A DNA stretch of 64,000 bases from Marichromatium gracile (GCF_004343155.1 NZ_SMDC01000002.1:496001-560000); one strand, 5' to 3'; shown: positions 18,591 to 27,191, numbered from the stretch's first letter. The notes: generated from the sequence alone by a model not told the origin. A program made the numbers and translations.

Positions 18591-18697
18591 CTCTAGAATC
18601 ACCTTACTCTGCAGTATCGGATAGCGGTGGCATGCCTACTCTGCTGTTCGCTATCCAGTCGACATCGGCATAGGCAACCATTCAGTCACCTACTCGT

Positions 18698-21088
18698 TCA
18701 CAGCACGGAAAGGAATTCGCCTATGACCTTTAGATCATCAAGCTCCTCCTCAAGCACGATATCTTTATAGCCGAAGGCATTGGTCTGGGGCTTTAGCACG
18801 ATGCGCTTATTCATCAACTCGCCATACTCTTCGATCTTTTCGCTCTGGTACAGTTTGATCGTGAAGCTACCGCCGTGGTCAGGGTCTTCAATAGCGCGAT
18901 GCTGCACCACGACGACCTTACCTTGCCGTGTGCCGCCAGGGTTCGCACGGAACAGACACCAGGCACCATTAGGGATGCGTCGATTCATAGACTCCCCCAC
19001 CACCCGGCTGACAAACAGGTCGGGGCTTACTCGCATGAAGTCGGGCAGCTCGACCCAGTATTCAGCGTTGGCGATCTGCATCTCTCCGAATTCTCCAGCG
19101 GCGATGCTTAGGTCGTACACGGGTACGTGGCGCTCGAATGGCACTACCTCATCACGCGTCATGATGGGAAGATGCAAATCATCCAGTGTACCGGTATCCT
19201 CTGCCACGTCCAGTGGCTCGGTCGCTTCTTGCGAACGAACAAAAGCCGAAAAGTACTCTCGAGTCTCGAGATCGGTAGCATAGACGTAACAGCCCTTTTG
19301 CCCCCTCGTCATCAGTGTGCGATAGGTGTTCTTTATGATCTGGTCCGCTAGGACTCGAGCATTTTCGGGCTGCTCCTTGAACATTTTTTTGTAGCCACGA
19401 ACGGAACGATCCTGCTCTGCCCGCTTCCCAGCGTCTGTCACCACGCGACCGCCGCGAATAACGAAGTCCTCTCCGATAATGACGCCCACATAGTCGAACT
19501 CGAGCCCCTGACAGGTGTGGATGCAGCCGATCTGGTCGACGGAGTCTTCAGCGATGGCCCACAGCATGCCGTCATCATCAAGGTTCCACTGGGCCTCGAA
19601 GCCATGTTCGGGGAGGACGATATCCATGGCGTGCTTGTCCTTCTTGCTCGCCCAGGGCCAGCAATAACCCGCTACCATGCGCGCCTTGTTGGTCTTTCGG
19701 TTCTTCTCGATAATCGCCCGGCGCATCGCTGACGGGTCATCAAACACTTGGAATTCGTAATCGATGTCACTCAGATCGATGTTGGTCGTAGTGCGAATCT
19801 GAAGGGCATTATCTAGCCATGCTAGGTAACCATCCGAACCATTACAGCGAAACTGCGACGCCAGCTCCAACTCCTGCACGTCGGCCCCACATTCAGCAGC
19901 CCGCCGCCGGATCTCCTCAACCGTGCCCACGTCCTTGAGCGTCACGCGCTGTGCCTCATCGATGAAGAAAATCGATAAGCGAGACGCAGTGATCACCTCT
20001 TTTATTTGGCTCTCTCCCAGATTCTGATACATGCCGGACTTTTCGTTCAGGCGGTGCGCTTCATCCACGATTAGCACATGGAAAGTATCAGGCTTTGCGT
20101 TGACGTAGCTGCCTGAGCCCTTGAACAGGTTGTCGATATGGGTCTTTTTGCTCGTGCCGGTCAGCTTCTTCTTGAAGACCTCCCGAGGTGCAGAGTTACG
20201 TGACACGTATTGCGTCATCATCTCGCGCTTTGTCAGCTCTACCAGCAGATTGATGGCAACCACCGACTTGCCGGTGCCCGGCCCGCCCTTGACGATCAGG
20301 CACTTCTTGTTTTCGCTACCTGCACGATGCGCAAGATCGATAGCGGTTTCATAGACTAGCTTCTGTTCGTCGATCATCAGGAACTCGGCGTTTCCCTGCA
20401 TCATAGATGCCAGCGCATCCGCCAGGTTTTTGCTCGGCTTTATCACACCATGCTCGATGCGATACATAATTCCGTTGCTGTCGCCATACTTAATGTGCTT
20501 GCTCAGAAACTCCGAGAGCTTCAGGGCGTCTGGCGAGATGAAGACTGGAGCCAGACTGGTGTGCGGCTCGTAGCATGGATCATTGATTTCATCTGCTTGC
20601 TTCATATTGTGCAGATAGGCGCAGGGCACCAATCTTATCGACTCGGAGCGTACTGTCTCGTTGTAGTCCGCGATCAGCGCGCTATAAGACCACGCCTGAT
20701 ACGAAGGATGATTAGTCTCGCGTACACTGCCGCCCAGTTGGGTGCGCACGATGGCATCTTTCTTCGTCACTTCGACGAACTGCCACTGTTTCAGTTCCAC
20801 GATGACCGCTACATCATCCCGTTGATGGTTTTTGCCGGTCAGAATGAAGTCAACCCGGCGATTGGTCAGCGGAATGTTATACTCGATGGCCACGCCAGCC
20901 GATGCGGGAATACCTTCATCGAGCAGGGCGCTCATCATGAAACGGAGAGAACATTCCCAAGATTTCACCTCATTGCGCGGCGAGTTTCGGTTCAGTTTTC
21001 TCGCCACCTCGTTCTGTATGGCGTCGGCGATGATGTTGGCTCGCACATCGTCGATAAATTGCTGCTTGGTGGCGTTGTAGACCAACAT
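18698..21088 (-). CDS. Fusion of PD-(D/E)XK-like nuclease, DUF2075 SF1 helicase and S24 peptidase domain
   Basis: A 796-residue protein in three modules. Residues ~60-160: a likely PD-(D/E)XK nuclease with D80 (RRVDFIL) and E98-L-K100 (VIVELKQW). Residues ~235-620: a DUF2075/SF1 helicase with Walker A GGPGTGKS (268-275), Walker B VDEAHRL (342-343), a further FIDEAQ (377-380), SQFRCNG, and a late helicase motif HTCQGLEFDYVG. Residues ~650-796: a LexA/S24-type domain with VVGESMNRRIPNGAWCLFR (Ser700) and FTIKLYQ (Lys745), matching a Ser-Lys dyad. The ATG at 21088 opens directly into conserved sequence. It is followed by the MazG-like gene, lies in an AT-richer IS-bounded island, and looks like a mobile defence gene. 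No substrate can be assigned from sequence. Confidence 0.83.
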   Translation of the reverse strand: MLVYNATKQQFIDDVRANIIADAIQNEVARKLNRNSPRNEVKSWECSLRFMMSALLDEGIPASAGVAIEYNIPLTNRRVDFILTGKNHQRDDVAVIVELKQWQFVEVTKKDAIVRTQLGGSVRETNHPSYQAWSYSALIADYNETVRSESIRLVPCAYLHNMKQADEINDPCYEPHTSLAPVFISPDALKLSEFLSKHIKYGDSNGIMYRIEHGVIKPSKNLADALASMMQGNAEFLMIDEQKLVYETAIDLAHRAGSENKKCLIVKGGPGTGKSVVAINLLVELTKREMMTQYVSRNSAPREVFKKKLTGTSKKTHIDNLFKGSGSYVNAKPDTFHVLIVDEAHRLNEKSGMYQNLGESQIKEVITASRLSIFFIDEAQRVTLKDVGTVEEIRRRAAECGADVQELELASQFRCNGSDGYLAWLDNALQIRTTTNIDLSDIDYEFQVFDDPSAMRRAIIEKNRKTNKARMVAGYCWPWASKKDKHAMDIVLPEHGFEAQWNLDDDGMLWAIAEDSVDQIGCIHTCQGLEFDYVGVIIGEDFVIRGGRVVTDAGKRAEQDRSVRGYKKMFKEQPENARVLADQIIKNTYRTLMTRGQKGCYVYATDLETREYFSAFVRSQEATEPLDVAEDTGTLDDLHLPIMTRDEVVPFERHVPVYDLSIAAGEFGEMQIANAEYWVELPDFMRVSPDLFVSRVVGESMNRRIPNGAWCLFRANPGGTRQGKVVVVQHRAIEDPDHGGSFTIKLYQSEKIEEYGELMNKRIVLKPQTNAFGYKDIVLEEELDDLKVIGEFLSVL

Positions 21089-21386
21089 GGCTTAACAAAT
21101 CCCTTTTCAAAAAGACAACTAATTCTCATGGCGCATAATTCTACCCCATTATGCACGGCATTTATACTGCAACTTCACCTGGAGCTTATACCTCGGCCTC
21201 AAATAGCATGGCCAGCTAATTGAGATTTAAGTTGTCAACGTAACCCGCCGCAGCGTCACCTCATTAACGCTAATAAAATCTTAAAGTCAACGGCGCACTT
21301 AACCAGGACACCCTGTCACAGAAAAGGCGCTTCAACATCTAGCCGCTACTCTTTAGTTACCTATTGATGGAGAAATTAAAATCTCG
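21089..21386. other. AT-rich upstream region of the island helicase
   Basis: About 300 bases, clearly AT-richer than the chromosome, between the helicase start and the IS1-type fragment. It must hold the helicase promoter. A minus-strand TTGACA (21232-21237 complement) and several TATA-like hexamers are present, but no pair has ideal spacing. No coding frame or perfect LexA-type palindrome was found. Confidence 0.45.
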
Positions 21387-21668
21387 GGTAGTGCCCTGAC
21401 CGATAGGTTTCGATAAGATCAGAATCTCTTGCTTTAAGGATGAATGAGATGTATCTGACATGTCCGCAGTGTCACTCCAACCATGTGAACAAAAATGGAT
21501 TCAACCGGCTGAACAAGCAGTTGTACAAGTGTCAAGATTGCGGTCGTCAGTTCGTTCTCCATCCTGCCAAGGGACCGGTTTCTCAGGAAACCCTCGAACT
21601 AATCGATCGGTTGCTGCTGGAAAAAATCTCCCTGGCCGGAATTGCCCGTGCGGTGAAGGTCTCCGAGG
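21387..21668 (+). mobile_element. IS1-family fragment, 5' end with InsA zinc-ribbon
   Basis: Left part of an IS1-like element. The frame from 21440/21449 encodes MYLTCPQCHSNHVNKNG, then LYKCQDCGRQF and LIDRLLLEKISLAGIARAVKVSE. This is the CxxC...CxxC zinc-ribbon and helix-turn-helix of InsA. It is cut at VSEV by the IS3-type left end at 21669. GGTAGTGCCC at 21387 is a plausible terminal repeat. The orfB/right half is absent. Confidence 0.8.
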
Positions 21669-22201
21669 TGAGATTCCCCCCGAATTTCGTCCCCCAAGGA
21701 TTGACGTAGACTGACGATCAAATCTTGGAGGGCACGATGCAGAAGATCCCGAAGCGGGTATACACGCTGGAGTTCAAGGAGCAGGCGGTTAAACGGGTGC
21801 AGTCGGGGTACAACATCGCCTCGGTGGCATGCGAGATGGGCTTGGCGGAGCAGACAGCGCGCAACTGGCTGCGGCGCAGCGAGGCGGGGAAGCTGGAAGC
21901 GAGTGCGGGCAAGGCGTAACGCCCGAGAAGGTGGAGCTGTCGCGGCTACGCGCCGAGGTTGCCGAGCTTCGCGAAGAGAACACGACCCTGCGAAAAGCGA
22001 CGGCGTACATGGATACCGAGCTGGTCACCAGTGCCCTCGACATGGCCTATGCTCGGCGCCCTTCGCCACCGGGGCTGCTGTACCACTCCAGCCGAGGCAG
22101 CCAGTACGCCAGCCACGCCTTCCAGCAGCGCCTACGTCGCTACGGTATGCGCTGCTCGATGAGAAGGCGCGGCAACTGCTGGGACAATGTCCCGACCGAG
22201 A
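21669..22201 (+). mobile_element. IS3-family element with internal deletion
   Basis: Begins TGAGATTCCCCCCGAATTTCG at the IS1 breakpoint. orfA (from 21737, MQKIPKRVYTLEFKEQAV) has a helix-turn-helix and stops early at 21919. A frame shift leads into its leucine-zipper tail (LSRLRAEVAELREENTTLRK). This joins directly to the end of orfB (HSSRGSQYASHAF, GNCWDNVPTES), so most of the DDE domain is deleted. The left end is the same element as the fragment at 2145-2290, in the opposite orientation. Confidence 0.85.
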
Positions 22202-22325
22202 GCTGGCTCAAATCCTGTCGACGAATCGCCATCCGTTACGACAAGTTGGCGACCAGTTTCTCGGCAATGTTCACGCTTGCTTGCATCCGCAGATGCCTCA
22301 GGCATTACTTTTCGTACAAAACGTA
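22202..22325 (+). mobile_element. IS5-family 3' end fragment (inverted partner of 17425-17548)
   Basis: Encodes the IS5-type transposase C-terminus (SCRRIAIRYDKLATSF, LACIRRCLRHYFSYK) fused in frame to the IS3 orfB tail. It ends at the terminal repeat TTTTCGTACAAAACGT (22309-22324). About 107 of its 124 bases align with the inverted 3' end of the IS5 element at 17426 with only about four differences. The 17.4-22.3 kb island is therefore framed by a long inverted repeat. Confidence 0.85.
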
Positions 22326-22430
22326 ACCGTCCACGAATGTCACCGCCTCGTCGATCGGGCGGTCGACTGACGGTTAACCCGACCTACGAAGCTTCGTGGT
22401 TCGATCTTCCGGCGACAACTCAACCCTCGA

Positions 22431-22463
22431 AATCTTTGCGTTCTTGGTGTCTTTGCGGTTCAG
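22431..22463. repeat. Possible dispersed intergenic repeat with GCAAAG units
   Basis: On the minus strand this reads as spaced GCAAAGA / CCAAGAAC units (ACCGCAAAGACACCAAGAAC). This matches a motif known from intergenic regions of many environmental bacteria. It overlaps the last codons of btaB by four bases. Only one copy was noticed in this window. Confidence 0.35.
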
Positions 22464-23197
22464 TCTTGACGGCTGTCCGCGAGCGACTTGCGCCCGACGA
22501 AGCGGTAGTAGGGCACGCGCAGGCCGGGGAGGTAGGGGACCGGGGCGAGGTGTTCGTCGAGCTGGTGGTCGGGGAGGTGGTCGCGCAGCCAGCGCAGCGG
22601 CTCGGGGCTGGGGTGGACGCCGTCGTGGGCGAACCAGCGGGGCCAAAAGACGCGGGCGAGAGCGCCGTGGCGGGCGTTGCCGGGGCCGCCTCGGGCGTCG
22701 GAGACGTAGAAGTCGACCACCCCCAGGGTGCCGCCGGGGCTGAGCATGGCGAGGGCGTTTGCGAGCACCGCCCGCCAGTTGGGCATCATCGTCAGCGAGT
22801 AGGCGCAGTAGACGCAGTCGACCGGCCCCTCGGGACGATAGTCGGCGGCGTCGGCCTCGATCACCCGCACCCTGGCGAGGCCGGCGGTGCGCCGGCGCGC
22901 CTCGTCGAGCAGCGCCGGGCAGAGGTCGACGAGGTCGATCCGGCCGAGGCTGTCGAGGCGCTCTCCGAGATAGAGCAGGTTGCGTCCGGTGCCGGCGCCG
23001 AGCTCGACCAGATAGGCGCCGGGCGCCGGGTCGAGTGCGGCGATCAGCTGCGCGCGCCCGTGCAGCAGGCGCTCGCGGAAGCGGTCGTAGTGTGCCGCCT
23101 GGGGGGCGTAGAAGTGCTGTAGCCGTTCGGCGTGCGAGCCCTGGCGACGCTGGCCGCGCAGCAGGTGGAGGAGGATGCGCGCGTCGCTGCCGATCAT
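22460..23197 (-). CDS. btaB: BtaB-like SAM-dependent N-methyltransferase (betaine lipid synthesis)
   Basis: A 245-residue class I methyltransferase: VELGAGTGRNLLYLGER (SAM motif I), IDLVDLCPALL, VDCVYCAYSLTMMPNW and GGTLGVVDFYVSD. BtaB methylates diacylglyceryl-homoserine three times to give the betaine lipid DGTS. The assignment rests on the partner: the stop of btaA overlaps this ATG (ATGA at 23194-23197), so translation is coupled. Bacterial DGTS typically replaces phospholipids under phosphate starvation. No Pho box was identified. Confidence 0.88.
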   Translation of the reverse strand: MIGSDARILLHLLRGQRRQGSHAERLQHFYAPQAAHYDRFRERLLHGRAQLIAALDPAPGAYLVELGAGTGRNLLYLGERLDSLGRIDLVDLCPALLDEARRRTAGLARVRVIEADAADYRPEGPVDCVYCAYSLTMMPNWRAVLANALAMLSPGGTLGVVDFYVSDARGGPGNARHGALARVFWPRWFAHDGVHPSPEPLRWLRDHLPDHQLDEHLAPVPYLPGLRVPYYRFVGRKSLADSRQD

Positions 23198-24390
23198 GCG
23201 CGCACGTCCGCGATGTGGAAGCCGGCGTAGGTGTGTACGCGGTCGAGGCGGTTGAGCGCGGCGGCGCGCTCGGGGTGGAAGCGCAGACGCTCGCTCAAGC
23301 GGGTACGCTCGGGACCGAGTTCGAGCCGTTCGAGATAGCGCGGCGCGACATGGGCGCTGCGGAAGATGATCCGCGCATCGGCGCTGGCGCGGTCGAGGAT
23401 CGCCTGCCACTCCTCGGCGAGCGCCTCGGGGTGGTAGGAGCTCATCCAGTCCATGTGATCGAGCAGCACGTACCTGGAGATCGACTCGTCGGTGGCGTGG
23501 AGGAACTCGGTGACGGTGCAGGTGTGCGGCACGATGCGCTCGACCAGCCCGGCCTTGAGCGCGGCGAAGTTGTCGCGCTTGAGATACTCGGGGCAGCACG
23601 CCGGGGTGTAGCGACCGCGCAGATAGACCGACCAGAAGTAGTTGTCGGCGATCGGCAGCTGGCGCAGCACGTATTCGAGCGCCTCGCGGATGAACCCGGC
23701 GACGCCCTGGGCGTGCTGTGCCTGGACCTCCTTGCGTTGAGGGTGGGGGACGCCGAGCAGGCTCATGGTGAGCTGGCGCGAGAGCGTCCAGTTGAGCGCC
23801 GGGGTCCAGAACAGCGGCTGGACGCGGGTGTCGTAGATCTCGCGCTGATGATCGAGATCGGCGCTGGCGAACAGCGCGCGCACGCTGTCGGCGAGCCGGG
23901 GCCGGGCGCGCAGATAGGCGTGGAAGAGCCGTGCGACGATGCCCGACAGGCCGTGGAAGTAGAAGCTGCCGTCGGGGTTGCCGAACCAGGCCGCGCGCCG
24001 GTCCCAGAAGGCGCGGGCGAAGGGCGAGAGGGTCTGGCGCAGGGCGTCGTGGTAGAGGTCGCGGAACGCCGGGTGGTAGCCGTGCCCGAAGACGGCGAAG
24101 AAGTCGTCGAAGTCGAGCGCGCGGATGCCGGCGAGCTTGAGTTCGAGCAGTGCGTTCTGGCGCGGGTTGGCGTCCACCGCGTGGATCCGTCGCGGCCCGG
24201 TGAGGGCGTAGTCGAGCACGTTGCAGCCGGCGCTGGTGATCACCAGCAGGGTGTCGTCCGGGGTCAGCTCGAGGGCCAGCCGGTCGACCGCCGGATCCTC
24301 CCAGCAGGTGTTGTAGACCAGGGCGCGCGAATAGATGGCGTCGAAGACCCGTTGGTCGATGCGGTCGGCGAGTGTCGGTGCGGTTTTCAA
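23194..24390 (-). CDS. btaA: BtaA: SAM:diacylglycerol 3-amino-3-carboxypropyltransferase
   Basis: A 398-residue DUF3419 protein that transfers the 3-amino-3-carboxypropyl group of SAM to diacylglycerol, the first step of DGTS synthesis. Hallmarks seen: VYNTCWEDPAVDRLAL near the N-terminus, VITSAGCNVLDYAL (SAM-binding), IHAVDANPRQNALLELK, LDHMDWMS, and a C-terminal HVAPRYLERL. Length fits the family. It is the first gene of a two-gene operon with btaB and sits beside the IS-bounded island, a location open to transfer, although its GC content resembles the core. Confidence 0.92.
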   Translation of the reverse strand: MKTAPTLADRIDQRVFDAIYSRALVYNTCWEDPAVDRLALELTPDDTLLVITSAGCNVLDYALTGPRRIHAVDANPRQNALLELKLAGIRALDFDDFFAVFGHGYHPAFRDLYHDALRQTLSPFARAFWDRRAAWFGNPDGSFYFHGLSGIVARLFHAYLRARPRLADSVRALFASADLDHQREIYDTRVQPLFWTPALNWTLSRQLTMSLLGVPHPQRKEVQAQHAQGVAGFIREALEYVLRQLPIADNYFWSVYLRGRYTPACCPEYLKRDNFAALKAGLVERIVPHTCTVTEFLHATDESISRYVLLDHMDWMSSYHPEALAEEWQAILDRASADARIIFRSAHVAPRYLERLELGPERTRLSERLRFHPERAAALNRLDRVHTYAGFHIADVRA

Positions 24391-24629
24391 GCGTGGGCTC
24401 CAGGCGGGTGGACCGGATCGGGTTTTCGCAATGCGTGTTCACGCAGGTCGCGTCAGGATAGATTGGGGAAGTGACCGTGGCGTGGCGCGTCCGCGACGGG
24501 ACGGTTGCGGATCGGTTGCGGCGGGATTGCCCCGCCCCTGCGACCACCCTCGGCCAGATCGGTTTGATCGGCGGGCCGGGGCGCTCAATAATGATCTGTC
24601 AACCATTGGAATTCGCGGAGATACGAACG

Positions 24630-25613
24630 ATGTCCGAAAAGGCCCCCTGGATCACCTTCCGGCCTGAACTCAAGGTCCTCGACTGCACGGTTCGGGACGG
24701 GGGGCTGGTGAATGCCCATCGCTTCGACGATGCCTTCGTCAGCGCCGTCTATCACGCCTGTATCGATGCCGGGATCGACTACATGGAGATCGGCTACAAG
24801 AACTCGAAGCGGGTTTTCCCCAAGGACAAGTTCGGCCCCTGGCGTCACTGCGACGAGGCCGACATGCGTCGTATCGTCGGCGACCACGACGCCGAGAAGA
24901 CCGGGCTCAAGCTCGCGGCCATGGCCGATGCCGGCAAGAGCGACTGGGAGCAGGACCTGGTGCCGGCGGCCGACAGCCCGCTGTCGATGATCCGCGTGGC
25001 CTTCTATGCCCACCAGGTCTCCGAGGCGGTGGACATGATCCACCACGCCCACGAGCTCGGTTACGAGACCACCGCCAACCTGATGGCGGTCTCCAACATC
25101 ACCGAGGAGGAGATCGACAAGGTCCTCGAGGCCGTCTCCCACACCCCAGCCTCGACCATGGTCATCGTCGACAGCTTCGGCTACCTCTACCGCGAGCAGA
25201 TCGACCGGCTCTACCACAAGTACACCGACGCGCTCGCCGGCAAGGGCATGGAGATCGGCATCCACGCCCACAACAACCTGCAGCTGGCCTTCGCCAACAC
25301 CATCGAGGCGATCATCCTCGGCTGTAACCGCGTCGACTCGACCATCTACGGCTTCGGCCGCGGCGCGGGCAACTGCCACACCGAGCTGCTGCTCGGCTTC
25401 CTGCGCAATCCCAAGTTCGACGTTCGTCCGATCGTCGAGGTGATCCAGAAGTACATGTTGCCGTTGCGCAAGGAGCTCGACTGGGGTCCCTCGCTGCCCT
25501 ACAACCTCACCGGTCAGCTCAACCAGCACCCGCGCTCGGCGATCGAGTGGCGCGAGGGCCCGACCCCGGAAGACTTCCTCGGCTTCTACGACAAGCTCGT
25601 CGCCGAGATCTGA
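24630..25613 (+). CDS. DRE-TIM metallolyase superfamily protein (aldolase/HMGL-like)
   Basis: A 327-residue TIM-barrel enzyme. LDCTVRDGGLVN supplies the catalytic Arg-Asp of the DRE-TIM family, and GIHAHNNLQLAFANTIEA supplies the metal-binding HxHNN. GFGRGAGNCHTELL is the late conserved loop. The closest familiar members are 4-hydroxy-2-oxovalerate aldolase-type proteins rather than NifV/LeuA, which read TLRDGEQ here. The ATG at 24630 follows GCGGAG. Citrate synthase follows 248 bases later in the same direction. Substrate unknown; a 2-oxoacid aldol or retro-aldol step is the safest inference. Confidence 0.75.
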   Translation: MSEKAPWITFRPELKVLDCTVRDGGLVNAHRFDDAFVSAVYHACIDAGIDYMEIGYKNSKRVFPKDKFGPWRHCDEADMRRIVGDHDAEKTGLKLAAMADAGKSDWEQDLVPAADSPLSMIRVAFYAHQVSEAVDMIHHAHELGYETTANLMAVSNITEEEIDKVLEAVSHTPASTMVIVDSFGYLYREQIDRLYHKYTDALAGKGMEIGIHAHNNLQLAFANTIEAIILGCNRVDSTIYGFGRGAGNCHTELLLGFLRNPKFDVRPIVEVIQKYMLPLRKELDWGPSLPYNLTGQLNQHPRSAIEWREGPTPEDFLGFYDKLVAEI

Positions 25614-25861
25614 AAGGCACGGGGCGCGGCCGGTCGCGCCCGCGACATGGCGGCCTTCGTCAAGGTGATGACCTAGCCTGTTCGCGGCGCCGGCCCTCGG
25701 GCCGCCGGCCGACGCCCCAAGGGGCCCTGCGATCGCCCCGCCATCCGGCCTCTTGCCAGACGGGCGCGATCGCGCTACACCATCGACTCCGATCCCGAGC
25801 GCGCGCGCCCTCTCCGGGGCGCGCCACCCGGTCCCTGTGTATCTTCTCGGAGTCTCTCTCC

Positions 25862-27148
25862 ATGTCCGACCAAGCGACCCTGATCCTGGGTGACGCGCAC
25901 CACTCACTGCCCATCGTCACCGGCAGCGCCGGCGAGCGCGCGCTCGACATCCAGACGCTGCGCGCCCGCACCGGGCTGATCGCACTCGATCCGGGCTATG
26001 CCAATACCGGCAGCTGTCGCAGCGCCATCACCTATATCGACGGCGAACGGGGCATCCTGCGCTATCGCGGCATCCCCATCGAGCAGTTCGAGCACAGCCC
26101 GAACTTCGTCGAGGTCGCCTGGCTGCTGATCTTCGGTCATCTGCCCAATGCCCGCGAGTATGCCGACTTCTCCGCCGAACTGACCGCCTGCGCCAACCTC
26201 GACGAGGGCATGAAGCATCACTTCGAGGGCTTCCCGCGCGCCGCACCGCCGATGGCGATCCTCTCGGCGATGATCAACGCGCTCTCCTGCTTCCACCCCG
26301 AGCTGTTCGAGCTGGAGGACGAGCAGCGCTTCCGCGCCGCCGCCGCCGGGCTGATCAGCCGCATCCGCACCATCGCCGCCTACGCCTATCGGCACTCCAT
26401 CGGGCGGCCCTATATCTATCCCCACCCCGAGCAGCGTTATGTGCCCAACTTCCTGCACATGATGTTCTCCGATCCTTATGCCGAGTACGTCTGCGAGCCG
26501 CTGGTGCGCGACGCGATCAACCTGGTGCTGCTGCTCCACGCCGATCACGAGCAGAACTGCTCGACCTCGACGGTACGCATGGTCGGCTCCAGCCAGGCCA
26601 ACCTGTTCGCCGCCTGTGCCGCCGGGGTGTGCGCGCTGTGGGGACCCTTGCACGGTGGCGCCAATGTCGCGGTGCTGCAGATGCTCGAGGAGATCCATCA
26701 GGGGCGGATCACCCCCGAGGAGTACGTGCGTCTGGCCAAGGACCGCGACAGCAAGGTGCGGCTGATGGGCTTCGGTCACCGGGTCTACAAGCAGTTCGAC
26801 CCGCGCGCGCAGATCCTCGCCCGGGTGGCCGAGCGGTTGCTCGCCCAGCTCGGGCGGCGCGATCCGCTGCTCGACATCGCCCGTCGGCTCGAGGAGATCG
26901 CGCGCGAGGATCCCTACTTCGTCGAGCGCCAGCTCTATCCCAACGTCGATTTCTACAGCGGCATCATCCTCCGCGCGGTGGGCATCCCCACCAACATGTT
27001 CACGGTGATGTTCGCGATGGGGCGGCTGCCGGGCTGGATCGCCCACTGGTGGGAGCAGGCCGGCGCGGGCGGGCGCATCGCCCGGCCGCGTCAGCTCTAT
27101 GTCGGACCCGAGTCGCTCGACTATGTGGCGATGGGCGAGCGCGACTGA
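25862..27148 (+). CDS. gltA: Citrate synthase (type II)
   Basis: A 428-residue hexameric-type citrate synthase condensing acetyl-CoA and oxaloacetate. The three catalytic residues are visible: His in GPLHGGANV, His in GFGHRVYK and Asp in PNVDFYSGI. The N-terminal domain (AGERALDIQTLRARTGLIALDPG) is typical of NADH-sensitive type II enzymes. ATG at 25862. It converges on the nif-associated ferredoxin gene, separated by a strong hairpin. Confidence 0.95.
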   Translation: MSDQATLILGDAHHSLPIVTGSAGERALDIQTLRARTGLIALDPGYANTGSCRSAITYIDGERGILRYRGIPIEQFEHSPNFVEVAWLLIFGHLPNAREYADFSAELTACANLDEGMKHHFEGFPRAAPPMAILSAMINALSCFHPELFELEDEQRFRAAAAGLISRIRTIAAYAYRHSIGRPYIYPHPEQRYVPNFLHMMFSDPYAEYVCEPLVRDAINLVLLLHADHEQNCSTSTVRMVGSSQANLFAACAAGVCALWGPLHGGANVAVLQMLEEIHQGRITPEEYVRLAKDRDSKVRLMGFGHRVYKQFDPRAQILARVAERLLAQLGRRDPLLDIARRLEEIAREDPYFVERQLYPNVDFYSGIILRAVGIPTNMFTVMFAMGRLPGWIAHWWEQAGAGGRIARPRQLYVGPESLDYVAMGERD

Positions 27149-27162
27149 GTCCGGGAGTGAGG

Positions 27163-27187
27163 GACGCGGACCCACCGGGTCCGCGTC
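27163..27187. terminator. Bidirectional hairpin terminator
   Basis: Perfect 11-bp stem GACGCGGACCC / GGGTCCGCGTC with an ACC loop, placed 14 bases after gltA and 4 bases beyond the end of the converging fdxB. No T-run. Confidence 0.65.
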
Positions 27188-27191
27188 GGGC

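Noticed and set aside
24630-25613. Homocitrate synthase NifV, suggested by the nearby nif genes
   Set aside because: The N-terminal motif is DCTVRDGG, not the TLRDGEQ of NifV/LeuA-type synthases, and the length is shorter than usual for NifV.
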